A stretch of DNA of 58,345 nt. Origin: Flavobacterium sp. HTF. Lineage in GTDB: Bacteria; Bacteroidota; Bacteroidia; Flavobacteriales; Flavobacteriaceae. How positions within the stretch are numbered: the stretch's first letter is position 1; every line of letters starts with the position of its first letter. The translations under genes and the position numbers were made by a program. Positions 32,170-40,976 of this stretch are shown here, one piece after another. Under the pieces are notes generated by a model that made no database searches, was not told where the DNA came from, and saw nothing but the letters and a program-made list of their open reading frames with translations. Location: contig NZ_QETH01000022.1 in assembly GCF_003105115.1 (NCBI RefSeq), positions 1 through 58,345 of the forward strand, written 5' to 3'.

Positions 32170-34539
32170 TTAAAACAAAAATCCAATACTAAACCAGGTA
32201 AAACTTTTTGACATCTCAGGAGACCAGGAATGTTTAACCTCAATTGGGCCAATAATAGTTTCAAGTCCGTAACCTACGGCATATCCAGAATATTTAGGCA
32301 TTGAGATCCAGTCAACAGTGCTGAAAATATCATCACCAAGGTTGGCATAATTGGCAGAAATGTTTACGTGATTCTTTTTAAGGATTTCATAATCCAGTGT
32401 CAGACCTGTTTTTATATAACTGTTTCCTGCGATACTCAGAAAATCGTATCCGTAAAAATAATTGAAGTTATTGATTTTGCTATAACCATAACCACCCAGA
32501 ATATAATCGAAGAAAGGAACACTGTCACTGCCAATATTGAATCCCGATTCTGCCTCAATTTTAAAAGTCGCTTTTCTGAAAAGTTTATTGGCAAATGCGA
32601 TTTCTGCTTTTGCTGTTGAGAATGGTTTAAATTGACCGGTGAAATTTGATGAAGCCAGATAAGTTTGCACATCGGTAGAGAAATATAATCCCGAATGCGG
32701 AAAACTCTTGTTGTCAAAAGAATCATATTTCAAATATCCAAAAACACTAAGATAAGTGCTTTTTTCAATTACGTTATCATCATCTGAAAGGGTAGGTGAG
32801 TTTATTTTTAAATATTTATGTTCTAAACCACCGCCCATTAAAAACTTCTGAACAAATATGGTTTGAAAATAAGCCTGATTTGTCAAATCAAGAAAATCAA
32901 CATTTATCTGATTTCCGTTTGGATTTTCAGGAAGCAGAGAGCTAAAACTATTAGCCACATTTCGGTTAAACTGATTTAATCTGGAACGAAATCCAAAACT
33001 GATATTAAAACCATTTTCGACATAATAGTTTAAATCATACCTGAAATTATCTCCCAAAATAATGTCTACCGAGGTAACATCATTTTTTAAGAATGTTTTT
33101 TTATGAGTAAGATTTAATAAAATGGCACTTTTATAAAGGCCGTCATAATGCAGGCCAAGTTTTAAATACGTATGGGTTGGATTTTCACGAAGGACAAGAT
33201 CCAAATCGTCTTTATCTCCGTTTGGCTGCAGGCAATAAGAGATTGTGCTGAAGTTTTGTGTAGCGTTCAGATTGTTTATTCCGGTTTTCAGATCATCATA
33301 AGTTATAGTACTTCCAGGTTTGAAACGTAGTTTACCACGAATATATTCGCGGGTAAAATTATCAAGACGATCACTATTTATATATTTTATTTCAAGGGTA
33401 TCTGAACTTATTTTTAATTTTGGTTTTTTATAAAAATGATTTTCATCTGTCAGCGATTTGATTTTTTCATAAACGGCAAAAGCAGCTTCTTCACCTTTTC
33501 TGATTATTTCTTCACCTTTATCAAAAGAAATAACACCATAATCACGAATATCTGGTTTTATATAAACGTCGGTGTCTTTTATTTTGTTTTTCATTTTATC
33601 AATAGACTGAAGATTGGTAATCTGAACCAATATTCTGGTAGCATTTTTAAGGCCTTTTCTGTTGAGTAAATCATCCTGAACATCAACCCCAATGATAATA
33701 TCAGCACCAAGATTTCGGACTTCTTTTATAGGGTAATTATTGACAACTCCGCCATCAACTAATAATTTACCGTCAATTTCTACCGGCGTAAATAACGAAG
33801 GGAAAGCGGCACTTGCCACCATAGCCTGAACCAGGTTTCCTTTATTAAGCAATACTTCTTCGCCTGTTTCTATATTGGTTCCAATACACAAAAAAGGAGT
33901 TGGCAATTTATTGAAATCACGAATATGACGAACGTTTCGGGTCAGGCTGGTCAGTAAGTTATAATTATACATACCTTTTGAAAGTGCTTCCGGAATACCA
34001 ACCCTGAATTTATTAAAGGGCAAAACAATCGCATATAATTCATCATTTTTTTTGCCATAGAAATTTTTGGACGACCGCGGAATATAGTCGTTTATCAATT
34101 CATCAAAATTGGTTTTCTTGAAAATAGAGTCAATTTGAGCAGCATTGTATCCGGAAGCATAAAGTCCGCCAATTACTGATCCCATACTGGTTCCTCCGAT
34201 ATAATCTATTTTTATTCCGGCCTCTTCCAAAACTTTTAAAACTCCGATATGTGCAAAACCTTTTGCGCCTCCGCCACTTAAGACCAAACCAATTTTTGGT
34301 CTTCTGACACTATCCTGTTCCGCTTTTTTTTCATTTTCCTGAGAAAAAGAATTTTCCGGATTTAGAAATAAAAGTGCACAAAAAATCACCTGAACGGCCC
34401 AGATGGAAATGAAAAGCTGTGAGAGACAAAAAGATATTTTTTCCTGCAAAAAAAGAACGAAAGCAGAAGTTCCTTTTTTTAAAGAATAAAAAAATCTGTT
34501 TGACTGAGTATTATAAATGGACAGCTGGATTAGGCGCAT
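32170..34539 (-). CDS. Patatin-like phospholipase fused to an outer-membrane beta-barrel
   Basis: Residues about 80-290 form a patatin domain: oxyanion loop LVLSGGGAKGFAHIG, nucleophile loop GTSMG (GxSxG) and catalytic Asp in LVDGGVVNNYP. A POTRA-like region follows, then a Bam-like 16-strand barrel ending in a terminal Phe (FSIGFLF). This is the PlpD/type Vd autotransporter layout, in which the barrel carries or anchors the lipase. The signal segment (FISIWAVQVIFCALLFL..NSFSQ) begins about 40 residues after the annotated Met, which is unusually long, so a downstream non-ATG start is possible. Confidence 0.9.
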   Translation of the reverse strand: MRLIQLSIYNTQSNRFFYSLKKGTSAFVLFLQEKISFCLSQLFISIWAVQVIFCALLFLNPENSFSQENEKKAEQDSVRRPKIGLVLSGGGAKGFAHIGVLKVLEEAGIKIDYIGGTSMGSVIGGLYASGYNAAQIDSIFKKTNFDELINDYIPRSSKNFYGKKNDELYAIVLPFNKFRVGIPEALSKGMYNYNLLTSLTRNVRHIRDFNKLPTPFLCIGTNIETGEEVLLNKGNLVQAMVASAAFPSLFTPVEIDGKLLVDGGVVNNYPIKEVRNLGADIIIGVDVQDDLLNRKGLKNATRILVQITNLQSIDKMKNKIKDTDVYIKPDIRDYGVISFDKGEEIIRKGEEAAFAVYEKIKSLTDENHFYKKPKLKISSDTLEIKYINSDRLDNFTREYIRGKLRFKPGSTITYDDLKTGINNLNATQNFSTISYCLQPNGDKDDLDLVLRENPTHTYLKLGLHYDGLYKSAILLNLTHKKTFLKNDVTSVDIILGDNFRYDLNYYVENGFNISFGFRSRLNQFNRNVANSFSSLLPENPNGNQINVDFLDLTNQAYFQTIFVQKFLMGGGLEHKYLKINSPTLSDDDNVIEKSTYLSVFGYLKYDSFDNKSFPHSGLYFSTDVQTYLASSNFTGQFKPFSTAKAEIAFANKLFRKATFKIEAESGFNIGSDSVPFFDYILGGYGYSKINNFNYFYGYDFLSIAGNSYIKTGLTLDYEILKKNHVNISANYANLGDDIFSTVDWISMPKYSGYAVGYGLETIIGPIEVKHSWSPEMSKSFTWFSIGFLF

Positions 34540-34550
34540 AAAAAAAAGTA

Positions 34551-36344
34551 CTAATTGGTTTTGTAAAAGTCGACAATTTTTTTGGCTTTTGATACTCCTA
34601 CAACATCCGAAATTTCTTTTTCTGTAGCCAATTTTAATCTCTTAACACTTTTAAAATGTTGTATTAATGTAAGCATTGTTTTTTCTCCAATTCCCGGAAT
34701 ACTTTCTACCGAAGAATTAAGTGCCGCTTTGCTTCGTTTGTTGCGATGAAAAGTAATTCCAAAACGGTGCGCCTCATTTCGCAACTGCTGGATTACTTTT
34801 AGCGTTTCCGATTTTTTATCTAAATAAAGCGGAATAGAATCTCCGGGATAAAAAAGTTCTTCGAGGCGTTTTGCGATTCCAATAATAGCAATTTTACCAC
34901 GCAATCCGAGTTCGTCTATGCTTTTTAGGGCAGCAGAAAGCTGTCCTTTTCCACCATCAATAATAATCAATTGCGGCAAAGGTTCGTTTTCTTCTAATAA
35001 TCTTTTGTAGCGGCGGCCTACGATTTCGGTCATCGAAGCAAAATCGTCCGGGCCTTCAACCGTTTTTACATTAAAATGGCGATAATCTTTTTTGCTGGGC
35101 TTACCATCTTTAAAAACAACACAGGCCGCAACAGGATTTGTTCCCTGAATATTGGAGTTATCGAAACATTCTATATGACGGGGTTCTACAGGAAGACGTA
35201 AATCTTTCTGCATTTGTGCCATGATTCGGTTGGTATGGCGATCCGGATCTACAATCTGTAATTGTTTGAGCTGCTCAATTCTGTAGAATTTTGCATTTCT
35301 GATGGACAGGTCCAAAATCTGTTTTTTATCTCCATGTTGTGGAACTGTTACCCTGATGTTTTCACCTAAATTGATTTCAAACGGCACAATGATTTCTTTA
35401 GACAATAACTGAAAACGTTCACGAAGTTCAATTATAGCAAGCTCGAGCAACTCTTCGTCGCTTTCGTCCAGTTTCTTTTTTATTTCTAAAGTATGCGAAC
35501 GAATAATCGATCCGTGTGAAATCTGAAGAAAGTTGACATAAGCGGCACTTTCGTCAGACACAATCGAAAAGACGTCAATATTGGTTATTTTAGGATTTAC
35601 AATAGTGGATCTCGACTGATAATTTTCGAGAATATCAATTTTTTCTTTGATTTTCTGAGCTTCTTCAAAACGTAAATCCTGTGCATAGTTTGTCATTAAA
35701 CGTTTGAAATCTTTCATACTCTCCTTAAAATTTCCTTTCAGAATTTCGCGGATAGCGTCAACTTGTCTCTGATAATCTTCCAGAGATTCCAGACCTTCAC
35801 ACGGGCCTTTGCAATTTCCGATATGATATTCCAGACAGACTTTAAATTTTCCGGCATTGATATTAGACTCACTTAAATCGTAATTGCAGGTTCGCAATGG
35901 ATATAATTCTTTAATTAAATCAAGAATAGTATACACCATTTTGAAATTGGTGTACGGGCCATAATATTCAGAGCCATCTTTGACCATTCTTCGTGTCAAA
36001 AATATTCTCGAAAAAGGCTCTTTTTTGATACAGATCCAGGGATAACTTTTGTCGTCACGCAACAATACATTGTAGCGCGGCTGTAAAGTTTTGATTAAAT
36101 TGTTTTCTAATAAAAGAGCATCGGTTTCCGTCGGAACGACAATATGTTTTATGGTTACGATTTTCCTAACCAGAACATTTGTTTTTCGGGTATCGTGAAT
36201 TTTATTAAAATAGGAAGAAACTCTTTTTTTTAAGTTTTTTGCCTTTCCGACATATAATATTTTATCGTCTTTATCGTAATACTGATACACGCCGGGATTG
36301 TCGGGCAAGGTTTGAATTTGAAGATCTAAAGACGGTTTTGACAT
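34551..36344 (-). CDS. uvrC: Excinuclease ABC subunit C
   Basis: Makes both incisions in nucleotide excision repair. The N-terminal GIY-YIG nuclease (NPGVYQYYDKDDKILYVGKA) is followed by the UVR motif (LRFEEAQKIKEKIDILENY). The RNase H-like C-terminal nuclease has ECFDNSNIQGTNPVAACVVF and DYRHFNVK. A helix-hairpin-helix pair closes the chain (IPGIGEKTMLTLIQHF, VVGVSKAKKIVDFY). I take the Met at 36344 (MSKPSLDLQ) as start. The ATG at 36377 would add 11 residues not seen in the family. It is 11 bases before the patatin gene, so they are probably co-transcribed. Confidence 0.96.
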   Translation of the reverse strand: MSKPSLDLQIQTLPDNPGVYQYYDKDDKILYVGKAKNLKKRVSSYFNKIHDTRKTNVLVRKIVTIKHIVVPTETDALLLENNLIKTLQPRYNVLLRDDKSYPWICIKKEPFSRIFLTRRMVKDGSEYYGPYTNFKMVYTILDLIKELYPLRTCNYDLSESNINAGKFKVCLEYHIGNCKGPCEGLESLEDYQRQVDAIREILKGNFKESMKDFKRLMTNYAQDLRFEEAQKIKEKIDILENYQSRSTIVNPKITNIDVFSIVSDESAAYVNFLQISHGSIIRSHTLEIKKKLDESDEELLELAIIELRERFQLLSKEIIVPFEINLGENIRVTVPQHGDKKQILDLSIRNAKFYRIEQLKQLQIVDPDRHTNRIMAQMQKDLRLPVEPRHIECFDNSNIQGTNPVAACVVFKDGKPSKKDYRHFNVKTVEGPDDFASMTEIVGRRYKRLLEENEPLPQLIIIDGGKGQLSAALKSIDELGLRGKIAIIGIAKRLEELFYPGDSIPLYLDKKSETLKVIQQLRNEAHRFGITFHRNKRSKAALNSSVESIPGIGEKTMLTLIQHFKSVKRLKLATEKEISDVVGVSKAKKIVDFYKTN

Positions 36345-36428
36345 TCTGTTTTGTTTCTGAAGATAGCTGAAAAACATTTTTCAAAAACCATTCCGATTTT
36401 GATAATTTGCCTGACAGTGATTTAGTTC

Positions 36429-36436
36429 CAAATTTA
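36429..36436 (-). promoter_or_regulatory. Promoter -7 box TAAATTTG for uvrC
   Basis: Minus-strand TAAATTTG about 85 bases before the chosen uvrC start; no clear -33. Confidence 0.4.
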
Positions 36437-36481
36437 CGAAATCAAAAGAATAATTTCTATATTTAGATTTTATAATTCTAT

Positions 36482-37465
36482 ATGAAAAATAACAAACCCA
36501 TGATTATTTTTGGCGAGTCGATTTTGCCAGGAGAACATAGAACAATAAACGTTGAAATTGCCAGGTTACATACAACCACAAAGCTTAATATTCCGGTTAT
36601 TGTGCGCCGTTCAAAACTTGACGGCCCGGTAGTTTTATTCTCAGCCGGTATTCACGGAGATGAAATAAACGGAATTGAGATTGTACGTCAGGTTATTAGC
36701 AAAAAAATAAACAGACCAACCCGCGGAACTATTATTTGTATTCCGATTATCAATATTTATGGATTTGTAAATAAGTCACGTGAATTTCCTGATGGTAGAG
36801 ATTTAAACCGTGTTTTTCCCGGAAGTAAAAAAGGTTCGCTGGCGAGTCGTTTTGCATTTCATATAGTGGCAGAAATTTTACCGATTTTAGATTATGCGGT
36901 CGATTTTCATGCCGGAGGGGCAAGCCGTTTTAATGCGCCACAAATTCGAATCACAGAAAATAACCCGGAACTGAAAATTTTGGCAGATGTTTTTAATGCG
37001 CCTTTTACTTTGTATTCTAAAAATATCAGCGGGTCTTTTAGAAATACTTCTGAGAAAGCAAATGTAAAAATGCTGCTTTTTGAAGGTGGTAAATCATTAG
37101 ACATTAATAATGAAATTGCCAATGAAGGCGTGATGGGAGTGAAGCGTTTACTGAATTATCTAAATATGCTGGATCCCAATCAGGTTGTCGAAGAAGCAAA
37201 AGAACCTTCCATCTATATTAAAAATTCAGTTTGGCTGCGTGCCAAATGTTCCGGTTTGCTGCATGATTTTAATATGATAAGTAAATTTGTAACCAAAGGA
37301 ACAATCCTGGCCATCATAACCGATCCGTTTGGTAAATTTGAACAAAAAGTAAAAGCACCTCACGATGGGTTTGTGATTAATGCCAATCATTCGCCAATAG
37401 TGTATGAAGGTGACGCGATTTATCACATTTCTAAAAATTCCCCAGAAGAAGATGCCGAAGAATAA
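36482..37465 (+). CDS. Succinylglutamate desuccinylase/aspartoacylase-family metallohydrolase
   Basis: M14-like zinc amidohydrolase. The first zinc motif is GIHGDEING (H-x-x-E) near 58-66, and the second His is in VDFHAGG near 140. RDLNRVFPG near 105 supplies the substrate Arg. The last 90 residues form a beta-barrel-like domain with a biotinyl-like fold (GTILAIITDPFGKFEQKVKAPHDGFV). The length of 327 is typical. Substrate not predictable. It shares 14 bases with the next gene, so the two are translationally coupled. Confidence 0.9.
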   Translation: MKNNKPMIIFGESILPGEHRTINVEIARLHTTTKLNIPVIVRRSKLDGPVVLFSAGIHGDEINGIEIVRQVISKKINRPTRGTIICIPIINIYGFVNKSREFPDGRDLNRVFPGSKKGSLASRFAFHIVAEILPILDYAVDFHAGGASRFNAPQIRITENNPELKILADVFNAPFTLYSKNISGSFRNTSEKANVKMLLFEGGKSLDINNEIANEGVMGVKRLLNYLNMLDPNQVVEEAKEPSIYIKNSVWLRAKCSGLLHDFNMISKFVTKGTILAIITDPFGKFEQKVKAPHDGFVINANHSPIVYEGDAIYHISKNSPEEDAEE

Positions 37466-38021
37466 AAAAGAATTACGATTAGAATATAAAGGATTCAGAA
37501 AAGAATTTTCGACTGATGCAATCGAAGAAAAAAGTCTGGCAATTGCCAATAATTTGATTCAGTTGCCAATTTGGGATAAAACCTATTATCATGTTTTTCT
37601 TCCGATTGAAGAACAGAAAGAAGTAAATACAGAATATATTTTGCATTTGCTTTCTGGAAAAGACAAAGAAATTGTGGTTTCTAAAAGTGATTTTCAAACC
37701 CGCGGAATGTCTCATTTTTTATTAACGGATAATACTAAAATAAAAAAAAACGAATATAATATTCCTGAACCTGTAAACGGTTTGCCCGTTGCGCCGGAAA
37801 TGATAGAAGTTGTTTTTGTGCCGCTTCTGGCTTTTGACAGTTTAGGAAACCGTGTTGGCTACGGAAAAGGATTTTATGATAAATTCCTGTCTGAATGTAA
37901 ACCTGAAACACTAAAAATTGGACTTTCGTTCTTCGAGTCCGAAAATCAGATTGAAGATGTCTTTGAATCTGATGTAAAATTAGATTATTGCGTCACGCCT
38001 TTAAAAACCTACACTTTTTAG
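37452..38021 (+). CDS. 5-Formyltetrahydrofolate cyclo-ligase
   Basis: Recycles 5-formyl-THF to 5,10-methenyl-THF with ATP. The N-terminal block KKELRLEYKGFR and the nucleotide/substrate block LGNRVGYGKGFYDKFL near 132-147 (family: RLG-G-GGGYYDR) are diagnostic. The later block YCVTPLKTYTF closes the chain. I choose the Met at 37452 (MPKNKKEL), which gives the normal length of 189. The upstream Met at 37404 would add 16 residues lying deep in the preceding gene. The 14-base overlap with the metallohydrolase suggests coupling. Confidence 0.92.
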   Translation: MPKNKKELRLEYKGFRKEFSTDAIEEKSLAIANNLIQLPIWDKTYYHVFLPIEEQKEVNTEYILHLLSGKDKEIVVSKSDFQTRGMSHFLLTDNTKIKKNEYNIPEPVNGLPVAPEMIEVVFVPLLAFDSLGNRVGYGKGFYDKFLSECKPETLKIGLSFFESENQIEDVFESDVKLDYCVTPLKTYTF

Positions 38022-38150
38022 GTTTTAACCATATAAGTGATATAAGCTAATTTAAGTTTTGATTTAAATTGAATTAAAATTTAATTATATCATTTTAAAA
38101 GAAAGTCTAAGAAAGAACAAATACTTAACGTTAAATAAGCTAAAACTTTT

Positions 38151-38247
38151 CATTCTGAGGAACGAGGGATCTTAGTAACTAGTTCCACAATATAATTCTT
38201 TCTTTGTCGATTTTGCAACGAAGATTCTTTGTTCCTTTAGAATAACA
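38151..38247. repeat. Dispersed-type inverted element (CATTCTGAGGAACGAGGGATCTT)
   Basis: The left arm starts CATTCTGAGGAACGAGG (38151-) and the right arm is the complement of a close variant, AAGATTCTTTGTTCCTTTAG, then AATAACA. Such GTCATTCTGAGGAACGA..AATCTT blocks recur between genes in many Bacteroidota genomes (from memory). Confidence 0.65.
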
Positions 38248-38293
38248 AACTTTGATGAAGTAAAAAGAATTAAAGAAAATTATAAGAAAGAAG

Positions 38294-38340
38294 AAATCCC
38301 AAATCCTAACTGTGTTTCAATTGGAATTTGGGATTTTTTT
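38294..38340. terminator. Hairpin with T-run between converging genes
   Basis: AAATCCCAAAT and ATTTGGGATTT are perfect complements with a 21-base loop; a run of eight or more T follows on the plus strand. Confidence 0.6.
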
Positions 38341-38362
38341 TATTTAGAAATTTAAAGAATTG

Positions 38363-39109
38363 TTATTTTACTTCTTTAATTGTAGAAGAATCAATCCAGC
38401 CTTCTGTTCCGTCTGTTAATTCTATTTTTTTCCAGTTCAGCAAAGTTTCTTTGACATAGACTTTTGCTCCTTCATGCAATAAGAAAATAGGAGATCCTGC
38501 TTTTTGTGGTTCGCTTCGGACTTCGCTTATTTCAGAAAAAACAATCGCCGGGCGATCATTATCAAAATGATCTTTTTCAGTCATTGCGGCGGCGACACTT
38601 AAAAGTAACGCAACCAGAAGAAAAAACATTCCGATAAAATAGATTCTTTTTGAAAGTGTAAGCTGTGAGAAATAATAGCCAATAAAACACAGTAAAAAAA
38701 CAAAACCAATGGCAACAGAAATTTTTGCCCAGGTATTGTAATCAAAAATTCCCGTAAAGTTCTGAATCAGCTTTGCAAAACCCACTTTCGGGACTTCTTT
38801 TATTTCATCAATTGTTAGCTTTTTGGCAAATTTCAGATTATTCAATGTTTCGGGGTCATGCGGCTTTAAAACCAGAGCTTTCTCATAATTGTAAATAGAA
38901 GGCGCAACTTTATTCAATTTATAATAACTGTTGCCCAGATTAAAATACAATTCTGCCGACTGTTGTTTGTCTTCTTTTATAATGCCTTCATAAACATCAA
39001 TAGCTTGCTGATATTCTCCGTTTTTATACAAAGTATTTCCTTTTTCAAAGCTGTTCTGAGCAAAGAAAACCTGAGAGATTAACAGAAAGAGATATAATAT
39101 ATTTTTCAT
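38363..39109 (-). CDS. batE: BatE, TPR and SH3-domain membrane protein
   Basis: Last gene of the Bat operon. The signal peptide ends FFAQ, and TPR repeats span about 18-100 (GNTLYKNGEYQQAIDVYEGI, AELYFNLGNSYYKLNKV and others). Two membrane segments lie near 130-150 and 158-178, followed by an SH3-like tail (EVRSEPQKAGSPIFLLHEGAKV, LTDGTEGWIDSS). This matches BatE of Bacteroidota. Thought to support cell-envelope stability under oxidative stress with the other Bat proteins. Confidence 0.9.
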   Translation of the reverse strand: MKNILYLFLLISQVFFAQNSFEKGNTLYKNGEYQQAIDVYEGIIKEDKQQSAELYFNLGNSYYKLNKVAPSIYNYEKALVLKPHDPETLNNLKFAKKLTIDEIKEVPKVGFAKLIQNFTGIFDYNTWAKISVAIGFVFLLCFIGYYFSQLTLSKRIYFIGMFFLLVALLLSVAAAMTEKDHFDNDRPAIVFSEISEVRSEPQKAGSPIFLLHEGAKVYVKETLLNWKKIELTDGTEGWIDSSTIKEVK

Positions 39110-39129
39110 TTTCTTGTGTAATAAATTTT

Positions 39130-39182
39130 CAACTTTGCGAACTTAAATCGCAATCTAAATCAATTTAGCGAGCTTTGCGGTT
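39130..39182. repeat. Word-repeat element related to 30700-30783
   Basis: Contains ACTTTGCGAAC, AAATCGCAATC, TTAGCGAGC and CTTTGCGGTT, the same words as the hmgA-hppD hairpin, here with weaker pairing. Confidence 0.5.
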
Positions 39183-39189
39183 AAAAAAA

Positions 39190-40938
39190 TTAAACAATTT
39201 GTTTTTCTAATTCAGAAATGATTACAACAGCTTTATTATAATCCTGCTGGATAGACGCGCTTGATGCCGGAGCATATCGGGCAAATTCACAGTTTTCTGT
39301 CAGTGTAATAAAACTTTGTACAGCTTCCGGATTTGCGTTTCTTGATAAAAGCAATTCCCTGATATTGTCTTTACTCATTTCGGAGGTTTCAATATGTAAT
39401 TTTGCTTTTAGGAAATTGTGCATTGCTTTTTCCAGAGCGATATAAAACGGTTCTTTGTTATTAATTTGTTTTTTGGCTTCAGATAAATATTTCTTCGCCA
39501 ATTTGTTATTCATTTTAATTCTGTTGCCTGTTACGTCACCGTCTATTGCTTCTTTTTTCTTTTTAGCCAAAATAATGATCGGCAGAATTATAAAAGGTGC
39601 AAACAACAAGGCATAATAAAGATCAGATCCGTAAAAATCGTTTTTGTCTATACTTACCAATGTTGTTTTTAACTTAACATATTTGAATTGTTCTGTTTTT
39701 GAAATTACATTTTTGGATGCGTTTGCTGTGGTATTAGCCTCAGCCTGCATTGGCCCGTCTAATACATCGATCATGATTTCCTGAGATGTAATCGTTTTAT
39801 AAGAACCGGTATTCAGATCAAAATAAGAAAACTGCATTGGTTTAATAGCATATTTTCCTTTATACTGCGGAATGATCGTATATTTATCTGATATTCTTCC
39901 GGACATTCCTGCCAGTGAAGTGGTTACTTTTTCATCATGAACCGGATCGTACATTTCTAATGCATTTGGTACAACAGGTTTTGGTAAAGTAAATAATTTC
40001 ATGTTTCCGGCACCGGTAGCACTTACCACAAGATCCAGGCTTTCACCATTTTTCAGAGTTGTTTTGGTTGGTGTTACAGTAAAAGTGAATTTACCAACAG
40101 CACCGCTAAAATCTTCCGGTTTGCCTGATTCAGGAAGTGGTCTTACATTGATTGTTTTAGCTCCTGCAGAAACAATTTTATTGTCATCAGAAAGAATCAT
40201 CTGACCAAACATATCACGACGATTTGTTGGCAATTGAACACCAATGTCTAATGAAAGTGGTTCAATAGTAAGTTTTCCGGATTTCTGCGGATATAAAATA
40301 GTCTTTTTCAGAACTACAAAATAACATCTTTGACCCTGATAACTTCCTTCTTCAATCGTCAATTGTTTAATGTCAATATTTTGGTTCCAGAAATCATTGT
40401 ATTTTGGTTTTGCCAATTCTTTAAAACCGGTAACACCAATATTATTGAAATATAATTTATAAACCACTGTAATAGGTTCATTCAGGTACGGATTGGTTTT
40501 AGAAATTTCCGCCACAAGATTCAGCGTTTCACTTCCGGATCCCTGAGGTCTGTCATTAGGGTCTCTTTCCTGCGCAACTGCATTTGTAACAACGATTTTT
40601 ATAGGTGAGGTTTTATATACCTGCCCATTAAATTCAATCGAGGCCTGTTTGATGATAACCGTTCCTTTTTGAGCCGGTTGTAAGATATAAGAATATATTT
40701 TTTGAAAAGAGCTTCTTCCGTTTATCCAGGATTGACTTACCTGTTGGCTTGGTCCGGCAACAACTCTGAATCCGTCAAATGAAGGCTGGTCGAAATTGTC
40801 TCCATCAACATTCATGATAAAGTCAATTCGAAGCCTTTCATTTAGGCCAAGCGTGTTTTTGCTTACTTTGGCTTCAAATTGAACTTGAGCCAAAAGCCCT
40901 TGAAAAGTGAATAGTAATAAAATTAAATATCTTTTCAT
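39190..40938 (-). CDS. batD: BatD, surface-associated aerotolerance protein
   Basis: 582 residues with signal peptide (MKRYLILLLFTFQGLLAQ) and immunoglobulin-like beta domains. Motifs typical of BatD are visible (QVSQSWINGRSSFQKIYSYIL, ETLNLVAEISKTNPYLNEPI, TVTPTKTTLKNGESLDLVV). One membrane segment (LYYALLFAPFIILPIIILAKK) lies near 448-468, with a cytoplasmic tail after it. Sits between batC and batE on the same strand with short spacing. Needed with BatA/BatB for the Bat complex by family knowledge. Confidence 0.92.
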   Translation of the reverse strand: MKRYLILLLFTFQGLLAQVQFEAKVSKNTLGLNERLRIDFIMNVDGDNFDQPSFDGFRVVAGPSQQVSQSWINGRSSFQKIYSYILQPAQKGTVIIKQASIEFNGQVYKTSPIKIVVTNAVAQERDPNDRPQGSGSETLNLVAEISKTNPYLNEPITVVYKLYFNNIGVTGFKELAKPKYNDFWNQNIDIKQLTIEEGSYQGQRCYFVVLKKTILYPQKSGKLTIEPLSLDIGVQLPTNRRDMFGQMILSDDNKIVSAGAKTINVRPLPESGKPEDFSGAVGKFTFTVTPTKTTLKNGESLDLVVSATGAGNMKLFTLPKPVVPNALEMYDPVHDEKVTTSLAGMSGRISDKYTIIPQYKGKYAIKPMQFSYFDLNTGSYKTITSQEIMIDVLDGPMQAEANTTANASKNVISKTEQFKYVKLKTTLVSIDKNDFYGSDLYYALLFAPFIILPIIILAKKKKEAIDGDVTGNRIKMNNKLAKKYLSEAKKQINNKEPFYIALEKAMHNFLKAKLHIETSEMSKDNIRELLLSRNANPEAVQSFITLTENCEFARYAPASSASIQQDYNKAVVIISELEKQIV

Positions 40939-40976
40939 TAATTGTTTAATCGTTTTTTAAAGGGTTTAACTAAAAA

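Larger units (their letters stand above)
38022..38362. other. Intergenic region between converging genes, repeat-rich
   Basis: No gene in 341 bases. It contains an inverted element (38151-38247) that begins TCATTCTGAGGAACGAGGGA and a hairpin with T-run (38294-38340). The first 120 bases are plain AT-rich sequence. Confidence 0.7.
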
